DNA of 64,000 bases, taken from positions 22,573 to 86,572 of the forward strand of contig CAMYMG010000009.1 of assembly GCA_947259295.1 (NCBI GenBank), given 5' to 3'. The DNA is from an uncultured Rhizobiaceae bacterium (GTDB lineage: Bacteria; Pseudomonadota; Alphaproteobacteria; Rhizobiales; Rhizobiaceae). A program made the translations under genes and the position numbers. The notes under the pieces were generated by a model that was not told where the DNA came from, made no database searches, and saw only the letters and a list, made by a program, of their open reading frames with translations. Below are positions 62,596-64,000 of this stretch, piece after piece (the stretch's first letter is position 1; every line of letters starts with the position of its first letter).

Positions 62596-64000
62596 GCAGC
62601 GTCGACGAAAGCCTGCCGAAGCGCCGGAAGGTGACCGCCGCGACCCTGTTTGTCGCGGGCATCGTGCTGGCGACGCTGACCGAGGCGATTGCCGGCACGG
62701 TCCTGTCCCTCGGCCGCGCCGACATCATCGGCGACACCCATGCGACGCCCGACGAATTCGCCTGGCTGGACGTCGGCTACACCACGCTGAAGTTCATCGG
62801 CTTCGTGGCCGCGGCGCCGCTGCTTGCCCGCATTGGCCCGCGCAAGCTGATCGTCACGGCGACCCTCGTCATGGGGTTCGCCTGCGCTCTCGCCGCGCTC
62901 ACCGACCGCCTCGACCTGCTGGTCGCCCTGCGCACCCTGCAGGGATTATCCGGCGGCGTGCTGCTGGTCGCCGGGCAGGCGGCGATTTTCCTGGCCTTCC
63001 CGCAACGCCGCCAGCCGCTGCTGCAGGCGCTGTTCGCCATGGGCGCGGTGGTGGCGCCGGCAAGCATAACGCCGGCGCTGCAGGGCTGGCTGATCGACAG
63101 CGCTTCGTGGAATTGGATCTTCTTCAGCGTGGTGCCTCTGGCGCTCGCGTCGGTTGGTCTGCTGCTCGCTTCCGACCACCCGATACCCGCGCCCGTAGCG
63201 CGGCGCCCGGTCGACTGGCTCGGCCTGGCGCTCGTCTCGTTGGCGTTGTTCTCGTTCACCTATGTGCTGAGCCAAGGGAGCCGCTGGGACTGGTTCGAGG
63301 AGCCGCGCATCGTCTGGCTGACCCTTATCGGTGTGGCCGCCCTGCTGGCGTTTGTCGGCCAGCAGATCCTGGCCGGACGCCGCCGCCTGATCGATGCCGG
63401 CATGTTTTTATCGGACGATTTCTGCTTTGCCTTCGTGGTCAGCTTCGTGGCCGGCGCGGCACTGTTCGGCAGCGCCTTCCTGATCCCCTCCTTTGCCGTG
63501 TCTGTCCTGTCCTTCACGCCGACCGATGCCGGCCTGTTGCTGCTGCCGAGCAGCGGCCTCTTCGTCACCTCCCTGCTCGTCGCCGCCTGCCTGATGCAGT
63601 TCGCCAAGGTTCCCCCGATTGCCACTGTCCCGTTCGGCATCGTCCTCATCATGCTGGCAATGTGGATGCTCTCGGGTTCGAACGCCGCAAGCGGCATGCA
63701 TGACATGATGGCCGCGATCCTGTTGCGCGGCCTCGGTCTCGGCTTCCTGTTCCTGTCGATCACGCTGGTCGCCTTCGCGCGTCTCGATACCTCGAACCTT
63801 GCCGGCGGGATCGGCCTTTTCAACGCCGGCCGGCAGCTCGGCGGGCTGATGGGCGTAGCCACGCTGCAAACGATGATCAACGACGATGTAGCGGCCAATC
63901 TGACGGTGCTCGGCGCCAATGTCGCGGCCGGCGACCCGGCAGTCGCCGACCGGCTCTCGACGACCGCCTCGGCGCTCGTGGCGCGCGGGCTCGACGCCGC
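62592..64000 (+). CDS. MFS efflux transporter, DHA2/EmrB family (partial, runs off window)
   Basis: At least 469 codons are visible, with no stop before the right edge. The first hydrophobic segment is 'ATLFVAGIVLATLTEAIAGT', followed by the family loop 'WLDVGYTTLKFIGFVAAAPL' and motif A-like 'LLARIGPRKLIVTATLVMGF'. A long run of segments then continues to 'NLAGGIGLFNAGRQLGGLMG'. DHA2 proteins have 14 membrane helices and export hydrophobic drugs or metabolites by proton antiport with an EmrA partner. ATG 62592 overlaps the cyclase stop. The substrate cannot be told; the family is an efflux pump. Confidence 0.93.
   Translation, partial: MSSVDESLPKRRKVTAATLFVAGIVLATLTEAIAGTVLSLGRADIIGDTHATPDEFAWLDVGYTTLKFIGFVAAAPLLARIGPRKLIVTATLVMGFACALAALTDRLDLLVALRTLQGLSGGVLLVAGQAAIFLAFPQRRQPLLQALFAMGAVVAPASITPALQGWLIDSASWNWIFFSVVPLALASVGLLLASDHPIPAPVARRPVDWLGLALVSLALFSFTYVLSQGSRWDWFEEPRIVWLTLIGVAALLAFVGQQILAGRRRLIDAGMFLSDDFCFAFVVSFVAGAALFGSAFLIPSFAVSVLSFTPTDAGLLLLPSSGLFVTSLLVAACLMQFAKVPPIATVPFGIVLIMLAMWMLSGSNAASGMHDMMAAILLRGLGLGFLFLSITLVAFARLDTSNLAGGIGLFNAGRQLGGLMGVATLQTMINDDVAANLTVLGANVAAGDPAVADRLSTTASALVARGLDA

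Overview
The window is high-GC, tightly packed bacterial chromosome from an alphaproteobacterium. Several things point to Rhizobiales, most likely Mesorhizobium or a related Phyllobacteriaceae genus: many ABC and TRAP uptake systems each paired with a local regulator, a urease cluster in the rhizobial order ureD-ureA-(DUF1272)-ureJ-ureB-...-ureC-ureE-ureF-(DUF3995)-ureG, and a NodF/NodE-like ACP-ketosynthase pair. This placement rests on gene content only. I see no rRNA, tRNA, CRISPR array, insertion sequence or phage gene.

Layout. 1-9.5 kb: a two-directional catabolic locus. A branched-chain-type ABC transporter (two ATPases, two permeases), an aldo/keto reductase-Rid fusion and a BtpA/SgcQ-like protein run leftward. 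A GntR/FCD regulator, a TIGR04076 protein, a second aldo/keto reductase and the matching periplasmic binding protein run rightward. 9.5-17.1 kb: a gene-poor stretch with possible remnants, two LysR-regulated divergent units (metallo-beta-lactamase-fold hydrolase; SDR plus SnoaL-like protein), an EryH-type triosephosphate isomerase, a lipoprotein alpha/beta hydrolase and a second GntR regulator. 17.2-25.2 kb: a divergent polyol-type locus, with a DeoR regulator and DctQMP TRAP transporter leftward and two FAD dehydrogenases plus an FGGY kinase rightward. 25.3-30.3 kb: a Nudix hydrolase and a Fe(3+)/AfuABC-type ABC importer. 30.4-31.5 kb: an Xre/MbcA-RES toxin-antitoxin pair.

31.5-41.4 kb is mostly housekeeping and stress genes (inositol monophosphatase family, PPOX-fold protein, UspA, penicillin-binding D,D-carboxypeptidase, a coiled-coil membrane protein, a PAS-GGDEF cyclase, a P-loop kinase, a Lys/Ala-rich small protein, a GST) and ends with the ACP-ketosynthase pair. 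41.6-49 kb is the complete urease operon (structural ureABC, accessory ureDEFG, ureJ) with several non-urease genes inside it, one of them on the opposite strand. 49-53.7 kb holds an adenylate cyclase receptor, a class II aldolase-like protein and a second GGDEF protein. 53.8-57.5 kb is a four-gene flavin monooxygenase cluster (AraC regulator; flavin reductase, SDR and styrene/indole monooxygenase) resembling known indole-oxidation operons. 57.5-59.5 kb has a HAD phosphatase divergent from a SorC regulator. 59.5-64 kb is a TetR-controlled EmrAB-like efflux operon with a class III nucleotide cyclase between its two transport genes; the pump gene runs off the right edge.

The most unusual points are the twin-AKR locus whose Rid domain lacks the catalytic arginine, the indole-oxidation-like cluster, the cyclase embedded in an efflux operon, an in-frame deleted DUF1272 gene inside the urease operon, and the TRAP/kinase/dehydrogenase divergon of unknown substrate.
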